DNA from: Avena insularis
Lineage: Eukaryota; Streptophyta; Magnoliopsida; Poales; Poaceae
DNA length: 64,000 nt
Direction of reading: 5' to 3'
NCBI GenBank assembly: GCA_023614405.1
Contig: CM042691.1
Span: 173,014,927-173,078,926, forward strand
Shown here piece after piece: positions 33,906-45,184 of this stretch (its first letter is position 1; each line of letters opens with the position of its first letter). A model generated the notes under the pieces. That model was not told the DNA's origin. It searched no databases and saw only the letters and a program-made list of their open reading frames with translations. The translations under genes were made by a program, and so were the position numbers.

Positions 33906-34445
33906 ACGGTCAACACCAGCAAGCTCCCACCCGACAAACCTCCCGACGCTCTAGAGCCAGCCATCCGCGAGTAGATCAAGCTCATCATGCAGATGGTGTA
34001 TGCCATTCGGGAAATACCCGACTGGGCGAAGCCATTCATGAACTTCTTGGCCAAGGACGAGCTCCCAACGGAGCAAGTGGCAGCACGACAAGTGCGACGA
34101 AGAGCAAGCGCATACACCATCATCAACAAGTTGTACAAGCGCAACATCGGGGGCATCTATCAGCGATGCGTAAGCCAAGAGGAAGGAACCAATATCCTAG
34201 CAGACATACACCAGGGCGAATGTGGCCACCAAGCTTCATCAAGGGAAATAGCAGCCAAGGCTCTCCGCCATTGTTTCTATTGTCGGACAGTGCTGAAGGA
34301 CGCTCAGGAGTTGGTCAAACCATGCAACGGTTGTCAGCGATTCAGCCAGCTGAAGCACACGCCGACTGCGGCACGCAAAACGATACAATCACCTGGCCAT
34401 TCGCAGTATGGGGTTTAGACATGGTTGGGCCGTTCAAAATAGCCC
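33906..34445 (+). pseudogene. Integrase N-terminal part, element C copy 2
   Basis: After TAG 33972-33974 (Gln in the family) the frame runs IKLIMQMVYAIREIPDWAKP and reaches the HHCC zinc region: GECGHQASSREIAAKALRH then CNGCQRFSQ. The core begins WPFAVWGLDMVGPFK with the first catalytic Asp (in a shifted frame, near 34418), and the element stops at about 34445. The rest of integrase and the 3' LTR are absent. Confidence 0.8.
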
Positions 34446-36697
34446 CGCAGCCCCACGCGCTCTCCAGCGTCGCCGCCGACCACCGTCTGCCGCGCCGCCC
34501 GTCGTGGTGACGTGGTGCTCGCATGGCAACCGCGTGGTGCCCGCGAGGCCCAGGTCCCACCGTCAGCCTCAGAGGCTAGATGCAAAAAAATATAGGGTTT
34601 GGGTTATCTGACGTCAGCCTAAGGTAGTAATTAGGATTTATAATTCCAGAAATTGTTATAAACTTGTAAAATCAATATCTAATTATTTATAAGTCAGAAA
34701 AATACAAATAATATATAAAAATGTTTAGAAAAATGAGAACTATCGAATAGAGCTATAATAATGCATTGTTAAGCAACTTACATGACAAGTTTAACTAGAA
34801 CAACAAATGCACCCCTCTCATATGCATCTGGAGTTTTCCCGAGTATGGGTTTTCACCCCTCGATACCCCGATTAAATGGTCAAGCATGTTTTAGGGTTTC
34901 AATTCAATACAACTTAATTTTTCATATCATCATCCTTGCTTGAGCATTGCATCGATGCCATGTGTTGATTGTTTCCCTTTTTTCCGGTGTTTGCTTCTTC
35001 TCGGTAGAATTTGATATCGAGATCGATATCAAAGACCGAGATCAACACCGTCGAAGTTTGAAGATCGGCGAACAATACTTGACCAACTGTAACCAAGTCA
35101 AGTACAAGGCTCCCGACGATCTGCTTATTGGTTATCAACTGGCAAAGGCAAGCATAGCCCCACCATGATATAATCCTATGATTTCGAAAGCATTTCAATT
35201 CTGCCATGATGCATACGATTCTACTGTGGTCTTTTATCGATAAATAGAGTATCCTATCTGTTGCATACTCCCTTTGAGCTTATATTACCTGATCCACTGC
35301 TCCTAGCATAACTAGGTTTGGCTTGTGCGCACTGCTAGAGCTTATATCTGTGTCATGCTTAGCCGTCGTTGAGTCTGGTTCATCCAGATGATGTATCAGA
35401 TGAAGATAATCTAGTATGATAGGAGAACGTGATGAGATGAGATCAGTGATATGAGATTAAACATGCTAAGGCTTGTATGGGAGGCCACGGTGGGATGTGG
35501 TTTTTCTAGTCCCATGCTCGCCACCACTAGGAACTGAGTTCTTGCCTTTGGAACCGAGATGAGCGTACAGCCACACGGGGCTTGGGAACCCCTCACCTGA
35601 GTAACTTCCCTAGTATATTCCGTGAGTCACATAGTCCGGGCGTTCCATTCAACATATGCATAGAAAACCTTTTGAAATATTTGCCGGGTGAAGAAGGTGC
35701 ATTTTATAACAGGTGGGGAAGCATGGCCGCGGTTGCTTGGGGTTGATGGCGCCCCTGGTAAACCAACCTTGCCTCACATCTTTAAGTACCGGCTTTGGGA
35801 TTTGACCCGTTACGGCGGAATCATACTTATTGCGTGACTCATGGTCTCGGCGAAAGCAAGGTAAAGGTCGTGTCTAAGGAAGAGGGCTTCCAAGGAAGAG
35901 GGCTAATGATTCTTGCATTAAGAGAAGGTTAGTACGTGTGGGTAATGGTGTACACCCCTGCAGGGTTAAATCTTTTCGAAAATCCGTGTCCACCGTTATG
36001 AACGCTTGGTCACTAGATTCTAAGATCATAGTGAACTATAACCTAATCGTAAAACTTGGCATATCAACATGTGCTTAAGGATGCTTCCTCATGGGTACGA
36101 GGGGGTGATCCTAGTTCAAGTGATGAAGACTTGGTGGATATCAAAAGATGATGATCAATACTTTCAAGATGTCGATCTCTTATCCCATTTTAAAACACTC
36201 TAAATAGACGAGCTTCTCCTCTCTCTTGTTTTATAAACAAAGATGGATTTATGCAAAACAACTCCACCAGCCATAAGTCTTGCGGAGTACACCCTGTACT
36301 CACCCTTGATTTGTTGATACTTTTGGCAACGTAAGTGTTCCCTGAGGATTAGTTTGGTACTACATCGACATCGACGAGTAGCTTGGGGTTCTCGGCCGAC
36401 AGCCTGGAATCTATGGGCTGGGACGTCATCCTTATGCTTCAGGCCTCTTAGGCCATTTGTTAAGTTTGCTATACTTAATAGCATAATTTGCCTTCCGTTG
36501 TTTGGTGTTTATGGTCAGTGACCTCTGCCTGTAATAATTTGGTTCTCTGCTCAGTTATGAGCTTGCTGTAATAAATTTTGTGTCGTAGGGTCACTTCTGT
36601 GTTATCGATTCTTCATTGGATATTCTCGATCTCAAGGTTAATATTATGTCAGACGGAGGTCTATGATTTGTTTATCCCTGATCCCGGGAGTGTCACA
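34446..36697 (+). repeat. 5'-truncated Del/Tekay-like LTR
   Basis: Same family as 7180-14928: shared TGACGTCA (34609), CTTGCTTGAGCATTGCATCG (34938), GGTTTTTCTAGTCCCATG and the CCGTGTCC module at 35984. It ends CGGGAGTGTCACA. It lacks the first part of the LTR and has no primer site after it. It could be the 3' LTR of the 7180 element or a separate fragment. The left junction cuts integrase of element C and the right junction cuts element D. Confidence 0.75.
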
Positions 36698-36726
36698 GGC
36701 TCGTACTGAATGTTGTTCACAACGAT

Positions 36727-38039
36727 CTATATGGCCCACTTCGCTACGCGTCCAGTGGCGTCCTTGTTGCCAATTATCTCTGCGAGCGAAGCCAATGCCA
36801 CCACCCGGATGGAATGTTCTTGGAAGTAGTGGTTGAGCTTCTTGGCATCCATGTACACGCCATACACCAGCTTCTGGTAGTGGGGGTAGTTCTTCTTGGA
36901 GAGTGATAACACCTCACTCAGGTAGTACACGGGGCGCTGGACCGGCTGGGTCTTCCCCTATTCTGGCCTTTCCACCACCAGAACCATGTTGACACTCTGT
37001 TCGTAGCCGCGATGTACATCAGCATTGGCTCCTTTGCGACCGGCACAGCAAAGATAGGCGGTGAGGTGAGAATGCGCTTGAGGTCCCGGAAAGCTTTGTC
37101 CGCCTGAGCTGTCTAGACGAACTTGTCCGTCTTCTTCATGAGTTGACACAGGGGAAGGGCCTTCTCGCCCAGCCGGCTGATGAACCAGCTAAGGGAAGCC
37201 AGGCACCCGGTGAACTTCTGCACGTCACGCAGGCTCTGTGGTAGCTCCATGTGTTTGATGGCTCCGATCATCTCCAGGTTTGCCTCGATCAGTCGCTCAG
37301 AGACAAGGAAGCCGAGGAGCTTACCGACTGGGACGCCGAAGACGCACTTCTGCGGGTTCAGCTTGATCTGGAAACGGCGGAGGTTGTCGAATGTTTCCTT
37401 CAGGTCCTCGAGAAGCGTGTGCTGCTCCTTGGTCTTGAAGAAGACGTCGTCAATGTAGGCGTGCATGTTTCTACCGATCTATGTCTGCAACATTTCTGCA
37501 TGCAACACTGGTAGGTCGCTCATGCGTTCTTCAGACCAAAGGGCAAGGTAGTGTAGCAGTAAGCCCCATACAGGGTTATGAATGATATGTTTATTTGATC
37601 GGTTACATTGAGCTTAATCTGGTGATAGCCCGAGTAAGCGTCCACAAAAGACAACAAATCACATCCCGCGATGGAATCGATGACCTGATCTATCCGCGGT
37701 AGAGCGAAAGGATCCTTGGGGCATGCTTTGTTGAGGATGGTGTAGTCAACACACATGCGCCACGTCTTGTTCTTCTTCAGTACTAGTACCGGGTTGGCTA
37801 GCCATTCCGGGTTGAAAACTTACATGATGAAACTGGCTGCGAGCTGCCGTGTGATCTCCCTCACCAATGGTTCTTCTTTTTTATTCTGCGAAGCGGCGTA
37901 AATATTGTTTGACCGGCTTCACATCCGGTCGAACATGGAGAGAGTGCTCGGCGAGTTCCCTCGGGACACCTGGCATGTCTTTGCGGCACCATGTGAAAAT
38001 GTCCCAATTCACATAGAGGAAGCCGACGAGCGCACTTTC
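36727..38039 (-). pseudogene. RT-RNase H of Tat element D
   Basis: RT pieces are MCVDYTILNKACPKDPFALP (37520-37756), LSFVDAYSGYHQIKLN and YCYTTLPFGLKNA. The catalytic YIDD sits in HAYIDDVFFKTKEQH near 37445-37460. RNase H follows: QKFTGCLASLSWFISRLGEK, and SLSKKNYPHYQKLVYGVYMD up to RVAKWAI near 36730. Frame breaks are near 37110, 37470 and 37870. The left end is the element break, not a natural terminus. Confidence 0.78.
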
Positions 38040-38045
38040 CTATTA
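38040..38045 (-). other. In-frame TAA-TAG at protease/RT boundary, element D
   Basis: The minus strand reads AGC TAA TAG GAA AGT. The second codon is the TAG shared with the other copies; the first replaces the AAA (Lys) seen elsewhere. Confidence 0.7.
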
Positions 38046-38720
38046 GCTGTCCAGGCCGTCGCCGATCAGGACAAACTTGCTTGGTTCCTCCTCGTTCAAC
38101 AGGATCTTCCTTGTGCCCTTCAATGGCTTGAACTTCGATTCTCCATCCTTCTTGGGCTCTCTAGCCGGCATGTCCGCCTATAGGGCTGCCACATTCTGCA
38201 TTATGATGCGCTTCTCTTCTACAATGATCATTGCCTCGGCTAGCTTGGAGACGTCGGTGGCGCACTTGATTGAACGCTTGTAGCAACCATCGACGGTGTT
38301 CACTCCTTTCGGGCCTGGTAGCTTCATCTTAAGGTACGCGTAGTGCGGCACTCCCATGAACTTGGTGAGGGCTAGGTGCCCTAGTTTTGGCGTGGTGGGC
38401 ACTGGAGAGGTTCACCACCTTGAAATAGATCAGCTCGTGAAGAAAGTTATTCTCGCTGCCGAAGATGACGTCCAGCTGGATCTTGCTGATTAGCGAGTGC
38501 AATGGGCTTGGGACTACCCCATGAAACGAAGTGCTTGAGGGCTGCAGCTGGGACTCGCTGATGCCGAGACGCTTGAGGCTGCTGCGGTACAGGAGGTTGA
38601 TGCTGCTGCCTCAGTCGATGAGCACACGGGAGAAACAGCACGAGTGCTTCTTGGAGATGATGATGGGGTCGAGGACCAATGGCCAGCTGGTCTTCTTTGC
38701 TCCAGGTGATTGCCTGGTCC
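38046..38720 (-). pseudogene. Protease of Tat element D
   Basis: The active-site region lies near 38580-38630 (minus strand), where the bases encode the DGGS-type motif with some decay. The second motif and YLKMKLPGPKGVNTVDGCYK lie in 38178-38402. Frameshifts occur near 38150, 38410 and 38560. Identified by alignment to the protease of element C. Confidence 0.65.
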
Positions 38721-40890
38721 GACGAATGTAGGTATTGGGTAACGGGAGGTATGATTACGTTCACCTCTGCCTCGCGCCTCCTTTTGGTGTGCTTGGTCTC
38801 CTGCTCTGCAAGGAAGATGTGGTAATTCCCCACTTGGCGCGGGTGACCGTCTTCATCATCCTCGCGGCGGTTGCGTAGCTCCCTTTTGTCCGGCGGGCCT
38901 CCGGCTGGCGGTGGAGGTGGTGGTGGGAGACCGCCGGCCTCAGCCATCTTCTTTGTCATGCTACACTAGCGCGTTATGTGGTTCGCGGGATTGTTGCCGC
39001 TGCTGTGGAACTTGCACGGCCAATCGAGCATGGACTCCATGGTGTACTTGGCCCGTAGTGGCCTATCATCTGGTCTCTGTCTCCTGCTGCCACCTGCAGC
39101 CGTTGCTTGGCACTGTACCGGCTGTGCGGTTGGTCGTCTTTCCTCTTTCCATGGCGGTTGTCATGGACGTGCCGCCTAGAGTGATGTTTAGCTGGCTGGT
39201 GGCGCTCCGCCTGATCGTCCGTTATGATTTTTCCTTGGTCGTCCACCATGATGAGCTTCTTCATAGCTACATCGGCGGTGGCGTACTTGTTCGCGATGGC
39301 CAACATGGTTTGCAGGTCTGCCCGGCTGAGCTTATGCTTCAACATGGTGCTATCTCGGCAACCGTTGGTGAAGAAGTCGATTTCCTGGTTCTCGCGCACC
39401 CCTTCATACGAGTTATGCATGCTGGTCCACCGGGTAAGGTACGAACGGTCGAACTCGTATTTTCCTTGCACGCAGAGGGCAAGCTCACGAGGTCGACCCG
39501 ACCGCTTGCATGTTCCGGTGAAGTTGCGGATGAATGCTTCTTCGAAGTCCAGCCAGGCGTTGATGCTGTTGTCGGGGAGGCTATTGAGCTATGTTCTTGA
39601 CGAATCAACGAGCATGAGGGGGACATAGCGGACGACTAGGTCGAGGTTTCCGTTGGCGATTCCTACAGCGGTGGTATAGTCCACCAACCAATCCTCGGGC
39701 TTGACCGTTGCGTTGTATTTTGGTGTATCCCTTGGAAGCAAAAAATCCTTTGGTAATGGCTCGTTCCGAATGCGCGAGCCGAAGCATTTTGGTCCAACCG
39801 GGATTTCTTCCTCCAGCGTGCGTGACTGCACCAAGAGGTCGATGCGCTCGTGCGCATCAGCTGGTTCTTGGGGGCCTAGTCGGCCGTTCAGGAGCGGCAA
39901 AGGCGGGTCCTTGTTTGCCTCCAGCCCCTTCCTCCGAGGCGCGTGGTTTCTTACCTTGGGAAGCTCCTGCAGCCGGCACGATTACCAGATTCGCCACGCT
40001 GGCGGCTGTTCTGCCCGGCTCCTCGTGGAGAGGACGCCTGCTGGTGCTTGCTTCCTCCATGCGCCGTCTGGTCCACGCCTTTGTGGAGGACTATGTCCCG
40101 GGTGTTTCCTGCCTGGCTGGCGGTACCCTGGGCTTGTTGCTTGTTGGCGGTGGGAAAAGGATCTGGACTCGCTCCTGCTAGCGATGGAGCTCTTCCCCCT
40201 CGAGGTGTTTTAGCTCTGCGGCCGCCACTTTGGCCGCTCTCATATTTTTGGCGGGAGTGCTGTAAACGGGTTGCGCCATGCCCGCGGGCGAGTCGGCGAC
40301 GCAGTCTAGCTCTAACGCGAGGTCGTGCCCCCGGTGTTAGACTTGCCTGACAAAGTCGCGGGCAGCATTGTACTCGTGCACGGTAGCGTTCAGACGGTGT
40401 TGGTTGCAGCGAACTTGGTGGCCTCCTCCAGGAGCTTCTGGCGCGTGGCCTCGAGTGTGGCCGCGGCGGCCGTTTGGTCCGCCTCGACGACGCCTGGAGG
40501 GCGAAGGTGCTGGATGGAGGCGGTGAGCGGATCCTGTTCCTAATCAAGAGGGGAGCCCTCTCCTCACGCTCGGCGCTCCTGAGGCGGGCGATTGTTTTTG
40601 CGGAAGTTCACTACCATGACCTTGACAGAACCGTTCGTCGCGGTCGGGCCGCGGGCGAGGTGGCTGAGAGGCATGTCGGTGACGGTGGTGACCATGCTGG
40701 GAAAAACCTCGATGATGCTGGCAATGTAGACTCGGTGGTCCCTGAAATGCATGATGGAGCCGTTGGCGGGAATGTGTTCCCGATGAAGCATGTGGCGTTG
40801 TCGACGACGCAGTGTGAGGACGAGGCCGGAGGCCACGCGTTCACCGGCGACGAGCGGAAGTCCCGTGCGGAAGATGATCCTAGCCGAAGC
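38721..40890 (-). pseudogene. Gag of Tat element D
   Basis: The core is at 38974-39900: RNEPLPKDFLLPRDTPKYNA, RYVPLMLVDSSRT, then YLTRWTSMHNSYEGVRENQE and FFTNGCRDSTMLKHKLSRAD. The N-terminal and coiled-coil region is at 39950-40890. It keeps CCCC near 39575, so the gag frame is not shifted at the place where both copies in element C are. Other frameshifts still break it. Confidence 0.7.
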
Positions 40891-40905
40891 CACGGTGGGC
40901 GCCAA
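40891..40905 (-). other. Primer-binding site, Tat element D
   Basis: The minus strand reads TGGCGCCCACCGTGG, a full match to the expected complement of plant tRNA-Lys(CUU), from memory of that tRNA. Confidence 0.6.
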
Positions 40906-40906
40906 C

Positions 40907-41750
40907 TGTCGTGTTGTGGAACACGGCAGTGCCATCGGGGATGGCTAAATAGGGACACTCGGATGCAATCAGTGTCTTACGCAACGGGTTGGGCATGGTG
41001 AACTGCAAATACAGCGACGTACCTAGGTTTGGGGGCCCTCTAGGCGAGGTAACACCCCTACTCCTGCAAGATGAACTATATGGGGGCAAGTACCCAGTAC
41101 AGATGCTCCTTGAGCTATTTCCTTAGCTACTATGGAGAGCTAGAGGAAGATGAAACTAGAGGCTAGCTCTTGCTACTGTCGATCTTACTTCCCTAGAACC
41201 CCAGCTCTGCCCGCCCTTATATACTGGTCTGGGGGGGGGGGTAAATTACAAATTGGGCTCTAGGGTTTACTGTTTGGATATGGGTTTACAGGGCATGGCC
41301 GGCTGCAGGGTCCAAACGGTGGGCCATGACCCAGTCCACCCTTCTTTTAGCGTCATCCTCTTTATCAGTCACACGGGCGTCACCCTTGCTTTAACGGTCA
41401 TGCGGTTTACTTTGGCGGTTATCCGACCACTTTGCTTTATCCTCGTCGGGTAGCGCTTGTCGTGACGGCACGCTAGCCTGTCTGATGACGAAGGGAGCCA
41501 GAGGCATACCCTGCAAGGAGCATCTCCCCCTCTGCGCTCTTCATCGAATCCGAGGTAATCCGGGTGGAGGCACCCGGCCGGTTCTTTTGGCTACCGGGCT
41601 AGACAGGCCAACCGCGAAAGCTTTAAGCCCAGCCAGGCGGTACTAGCCAAGGGGCTGGAGTTGTCCTGCTTGATGGCCAGGCGGCCTGTGCCTTCTAGAG
41701 TCGGCCTACTTGGGCCTGGCTTTCCCTACCCGTGGGTTATCGCCTCGACA
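40907..41750 (-). repeat. 5' LTR of Tat element D
   Basis: 844 bp, TGTCG...CGACA, the reverse of the LTR at 24868-25728. TATA on the minus strand is at 41215-41224. A G11 run is at 41231-41241. The flank at 41751 (TCTCG) does not match the flank of element C (TAAGA at 24863). Confidence 0.88.
41231..41241. repeat. G11 homopolymer
   Basis: A run of eleven G inside the LTR of element D. The equivalent place in element C has a short mixed run, so it expanded after insertion or is a base-calling error. Confidence 0.85.
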
Positions 41751-42798
41751 TCTCGCGTTCCCAGTCCGAGTTCCTAGGATGACAATTTATGCCCAAATTT
41801 GGCTCAAGTTCGTCCAGTTTTCGGCATAGTTAGGAATAATATGAACACAGAGCACAGTTCGGCCTAGTTCAGCATAAAATAGACCATAGTTTGGCGTAAA
41901 TTTACAAAATAGTTTGGTGTACAATGAAAATACAACATATTTCGGCCTAAGTTGACCAGTTCATGCTCGGCATCTACGTGTTTCCCCTGCGTATCCATAG
42001 GTGCTCAACCAAATCATCTTGCAGTTGTTGATGCACTGCTGGATCTCAGATCTCCTAGCACATGGCGATAAAGGCAGCCCAAGTTGGATGTACCTAATGA
42101 ATAGGCTCGGCAAGAGGTCCATGTCTATAGTATGACTCGTTCTGCTCGACCAAGCTCACTGGGTCCTTCCTCTCATCCTTAATGATCATGTTGTGTAAGA
42201 CCACACAACAATTCATTACTTCCCACGTCTGATCTTTCGACCAGGTCATATTAGGGAACCGGACAACTTCAAACCTCTGTTGGAGCACACCAAATGCCTG
42301 CTACACGTCCTTCCTACAAGCTTCCTGTTCCTTGGCAAACTGAGAATGCTTGCGGAGCATTGGGTTTGAGATAGTCTTCACAAATGTTGGCCATCTTGGT
42401 TAGATGCCATCTTCAAGATAGTATCCCTTGTTGTAGTGGTGCCCATTGATCTCAAAGTCCATAGGGGGAGCATGACCCTCAACAACCTTGGCAAAGACAT
42501 TTGAGGAGTTGAGGATGTTGATGTCGTTGTTTGATCCTGCCATGCCAAAGAACGAGTGCCATATCCAAAGATCATGTGTAGCAACTTCCTCGAGTATCAT
42601 AGTGCAACCTCCTTTGTGGCCTTTGTACATTCCTTGCCATGCAAATGGATAGTTCTTCCACTGCCAATGCATGCAATCTATGCTTCCAAGCATCCCAGGA
42701 AATCCTCTACTTTCATTGACAGCAAGGATCCGAGCAGTGCCTTCAGCAGGGTACTGGCCGGTCAGGCTTGAGTTCTGCGGAGAGACCCTACTTGCCAA
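41751..42798 (-). mobile_element. PIF/Harbinger DNA transposon remnant
   Basis: It contains a broken transposase and about 220 bp of AT-rich 3' flank (41751-41973) with repeated TTCGGC motifs and no coding signal. Terminal inverted repeats and the expected 3-bp target duplication were not found, so the limits are approximate. It abuts the LTR of element D on the left and the tail of element E on the right. Confidence 0.65.
41974..42798 (-). pseudogene. PIF/Harbinger transposase fragment
   Basis: This transposase would cut and paste a DNA element. The frame reads [20 protein letters not shown] and [20 protein letters not shown] with the first catalytic Asp, then [20 protein letters not shown] and [14 protein letters not shown] with the second. 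After TAA (42400-42402) the same frame continues to DV*QAFGVLQQRFEVVRF. Here TAG (42301-42303) stands where the family usually has the catalytic Glu. The C-terminal NCCVVLHNMIIKDER follows, then HQQLQDDLVEHLWIRRGNT to TAG 41974. The N-terminal third is missing. Confidence 0.85.
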
Positions 42799-42863
42799 TC
42801 AACCGGTCGATCGCCACCGGACGCATGATCGCCATTAGCGAGATCCTATATGATAAACAATTT

Positions 42864-43158
42864 GGGGCATTCCCCGGGTTGTTGCTCGTGCTGCCGAAGT
42901 TTTATACATAATTAAAAACGACAAATAACATGAGGGAGTCCCCGGGTCACTGCTCTGGCTGTCGAATTTTCATACATAATTGAAAACAACAAATAACATG
43001 GGGCAGTCCCCGGGTCACTGCTCGGGCTGCCGAAGTTTCATACATAGTTAAAAACGACAAATTACATGGGACAGGCCCTGGGTCACTGCTCGGGCTGACG
43101 AAGTTTCATACATAGTTAAAAACGACAAATAACATGGGACAGTCCCCGGGTTACTGCT
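42864..43158 (-). repeat. 68-bp tandem array in 3' region of Tat element E
   Basis: Four full units and one partial unit, each about 67-70 bp, carry the landmarks GTCCCCGGGTCACTGCTCGG, CTGCCGAAGTTTCATACAT and AAAACGACAAATAACATG. They lie downstream of the integrase end. Tat elements are known to carry such variable tandem arrays in their 3' untranslated region. Short TGATACATC repeats follow at 43157-43190. Confidence 0.9.
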
Positions 43159-43216
43159 GATACATGCCTGATACATCACTTTGATACATCATATTGCTGC
43201 ATGCAATATACCTCCT

Positions 43217-43767
43217 CTAAGTGTAAAACGGACGAAGTAAAGCCACATTCCACGATCTTTTTGGTTCATCTCCGGATTTGCTTGCCTTGTTCTTTTCTGG
43301 TGTCTGAGCATCGATTAAGTAGTATGCATCGTTGTGTAATGCTTTACTCACAATAAATGGGCCCTCCCATGGGGGTGAGAGCTTATGCATACCAGTTGTG
43401 CGTTGCACTAGCCGAAGAACTAAATCTCCTTCCTTAAAAACTCTTGGACTCACTTTCTTGTTATGATATCGTCTGAGTTCATGCTGATAAATAGCTGATC
43501 TTGAAAGTTCTAAATCTCTTGCTTCTTCTAGCAAGTCCACGTCATCTTGCCGTGATATTTAGTTTACTTCGACACTTGTGTATCATGCCACTCTTGGCGA
43601 GTCGTGCATTATGTCGGCTAGAAGTACATCTTCTGCTCCATAAACGAGAAAGAAATGGGTGTACCCCGTTGATCTATTCGGGGTGGTCCTGAGGCTCCAT
43701 AGCACTGTTGGGAGTTCCTCAATCTAGCATCTTGCCGACCTCTACAGTGTCTCAATCGGCCAAGGTT
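43217..43767 (-). pseudogene. Integrase C-terminal part, element E
   Basis: It reads IEELPTVLWSLRTTPNRSTG, then VDLLEEARDLELSRSAIYQH, KVSPRVFKEGDLVLRLVQ and KLSPPWEGPFIVSKALHN, ending LLRPFYT and a stop, as in element A. The 5' end of this piece is damaged: the stretch that should hold the third catalytic Glu (GQAERAN in relatives) cannot be read. Stops near 43555 and 43720 separate it from the core. Confidence 0.78.
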
Positions 43768-45144
43768 TTATCCCTGAAAATACCAATCCATTTGATCTTT
43801 ATACTTGCCCATTATATGTTGGGTGAGCACCGAGGCAACATCGAGTCTTATGTGCTTTTCTTGCCAGAATCTAGAAAAGGATCCCTCCGCGAAGTTTGTG
43901 CCATTATCTGTGATGATACTATGTGGGTATCCATATCTCAAGATAATATCTTTGAGGAATTTCACCGCCGTGGGTCCGTCACATTTTCTTATTGGATTCA
44001 CTTCTATCCACTTTGTGAATTTGTCCACCATAACCATAATATGAGTCATTCCGCCATGGTCCGACTTAAATGGACCTACCATATCTAAACACCACACAGA
44101 AAATTGCCAAGTGATTAGTATTGTCTTTAGCTCGGATGAAGGCAGATGTATTTTGCTGGCGTATATCTGGCAACCATTACACTTTGTTACCAATTCTTTT
44201 GCTTCTTTCAACGCAGTTGGCCAATAGAAATCATGCCTAAATGCTTTGGCCACTAGGGATCTGGATGAGGCATGATGTCCACATTCTCCTTGATATATAT
44301 CCAAAAGGATTTCCTGCCCTTCTGCCGAGTCAACGCATCGTTGTAGTACATTTGTCACACTACTCTTATAAAGCTCATTATTTATGATTGTGTAGGCTTT
44401 TACTCTTCTCACTATCTGCCTGGCCATGACCTCATCATCCGGCAAGATCTCTTCTTTGAGGAATGAGAATATGGGTTTTGCCCATGTCGGTGTGACTTTT
44501 TCCAGGAAAATTATGTTGTCAATTTTCATTATTTCCGTCGACATAACATCTGTGGGTCTTTCCCAATCCATCTTTGGGTCAACCGAATCAATTCCTGAGT
44601 ATTTCGGATCATGTTCCTTGTCAACTTCCATTGGTACACACCCTTCTGTCTGTTCTACCGAGATACGAATTGACTCGGATTCTGGCGAAGGTGTAATTGA
44701 TGGTTTTCTCAGGTGTTCCAGAGCTATACCAGGGGGAATTGATTGCCTGGTTGATCCGAGCTTCGACAGTGTATCCACAACATCACTTTCTGCCCAAGGT
44801 ATGTGATGTAATTCACACAAATCAAAGTAACCACTGATTTTCTGCACATGAAACCTATATAGGGCCATATTCGCATCTAGTGCGTCCCAATTCCCCGATA
44901 CTTGTTGTACTACAAGGTCTGAATCCCTGTAACACAGAATCCGACGTATGCCGATCTCTTTTGCCATTTTTAGGCCATGGACGAGCGCTTCATATCCGGC
45001 TACATTGTTTGATGCAGCGAAATGTATTTGCAACACATACTTCAGCTGATCTTTTTTCAGTGAGGTTAGCACTATTCCTGCTCCTAGCCCATTTCTTAAC
45101 TTGGACCCGTCAAAGTGCATCGTCCAATACTTCGGATCTGGCAA
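43768..45144 (-). pseudogene. Second RNase H plus integrase core, element E
   Basis: One open stretch of 458 residues, the longest Tat frame in the window. The RNase H comes first: MHFDGSKLRNGLGAGIVL, AGYEALVHGLKMAKE and YRDSDLVVQQVSGNWD, with its acidic residues kept. A charged linker follows EHLRKPSITPSPESES. Integrase then shows the zinc region GECGHHASSRSLVAKAFRH and CNGCQ, and core motifs VWCLDMVGPF and SIITDNGTNF (both catalytic Asp present). The frame departs from the family after DVASV, so the catalytic Glu is lost. Confidence 0.85.
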
Positions 45145-45184
45145 AGGGGGCTCATATTGTACCTCGTCCCAGTCTAAAAAGAAG

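Larger units (their letters stand above)
24868..34445 (+). mobile_element. Tat-lineage Gypsy element C with internal duplication
   Basis: The layout is LTR (24868-25728), primer site, gag, protease and the start of RT. At 29005-29007 it jumps back to gag and runs again through gag, protease, RT, RNase H, second RNase H and into integrase, where it stops at about 34445. The two halves share the same gag frameshift and a TAG, which element D lacks, so they come from one defective parent. The 3' LTR is missing. Confidence 0.85.
36698..41750 (-). mobile_element. Tat-lineage Gypsy element D, inverted, partial
   Basis: It belongs to the same family as element C by LTR and protein sequence but lies on the minus strand. 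It runs from its LTR (right end 41750) through gag, protease, RT and RNase H, and is cut at 36698 just before the second RNase H. It keeps CCCC in gag where C has CCC, and a CAG where C has TAG, so it is a separate and less decayed lineage. Confidence 0.85.

Noticed and set aside
33533..34156. 207-residue minus-strand open frame rich in Cys/Gly/Val
   Set aside because: It is the antisense of the 21-bp minisatellite and RNase H/integrase sequence of element C; shadow of the real frame.
38911..39600. 229-residue plus-strand open frame
   Set aside because: Antisense of gag of element D, whose minus-strand translation is clearly Gag.
42864..43158. Possible CRISPR-like array
   Set aside because: Direct tandem repeats without unique spacers, in a plant retrotransposon tail.
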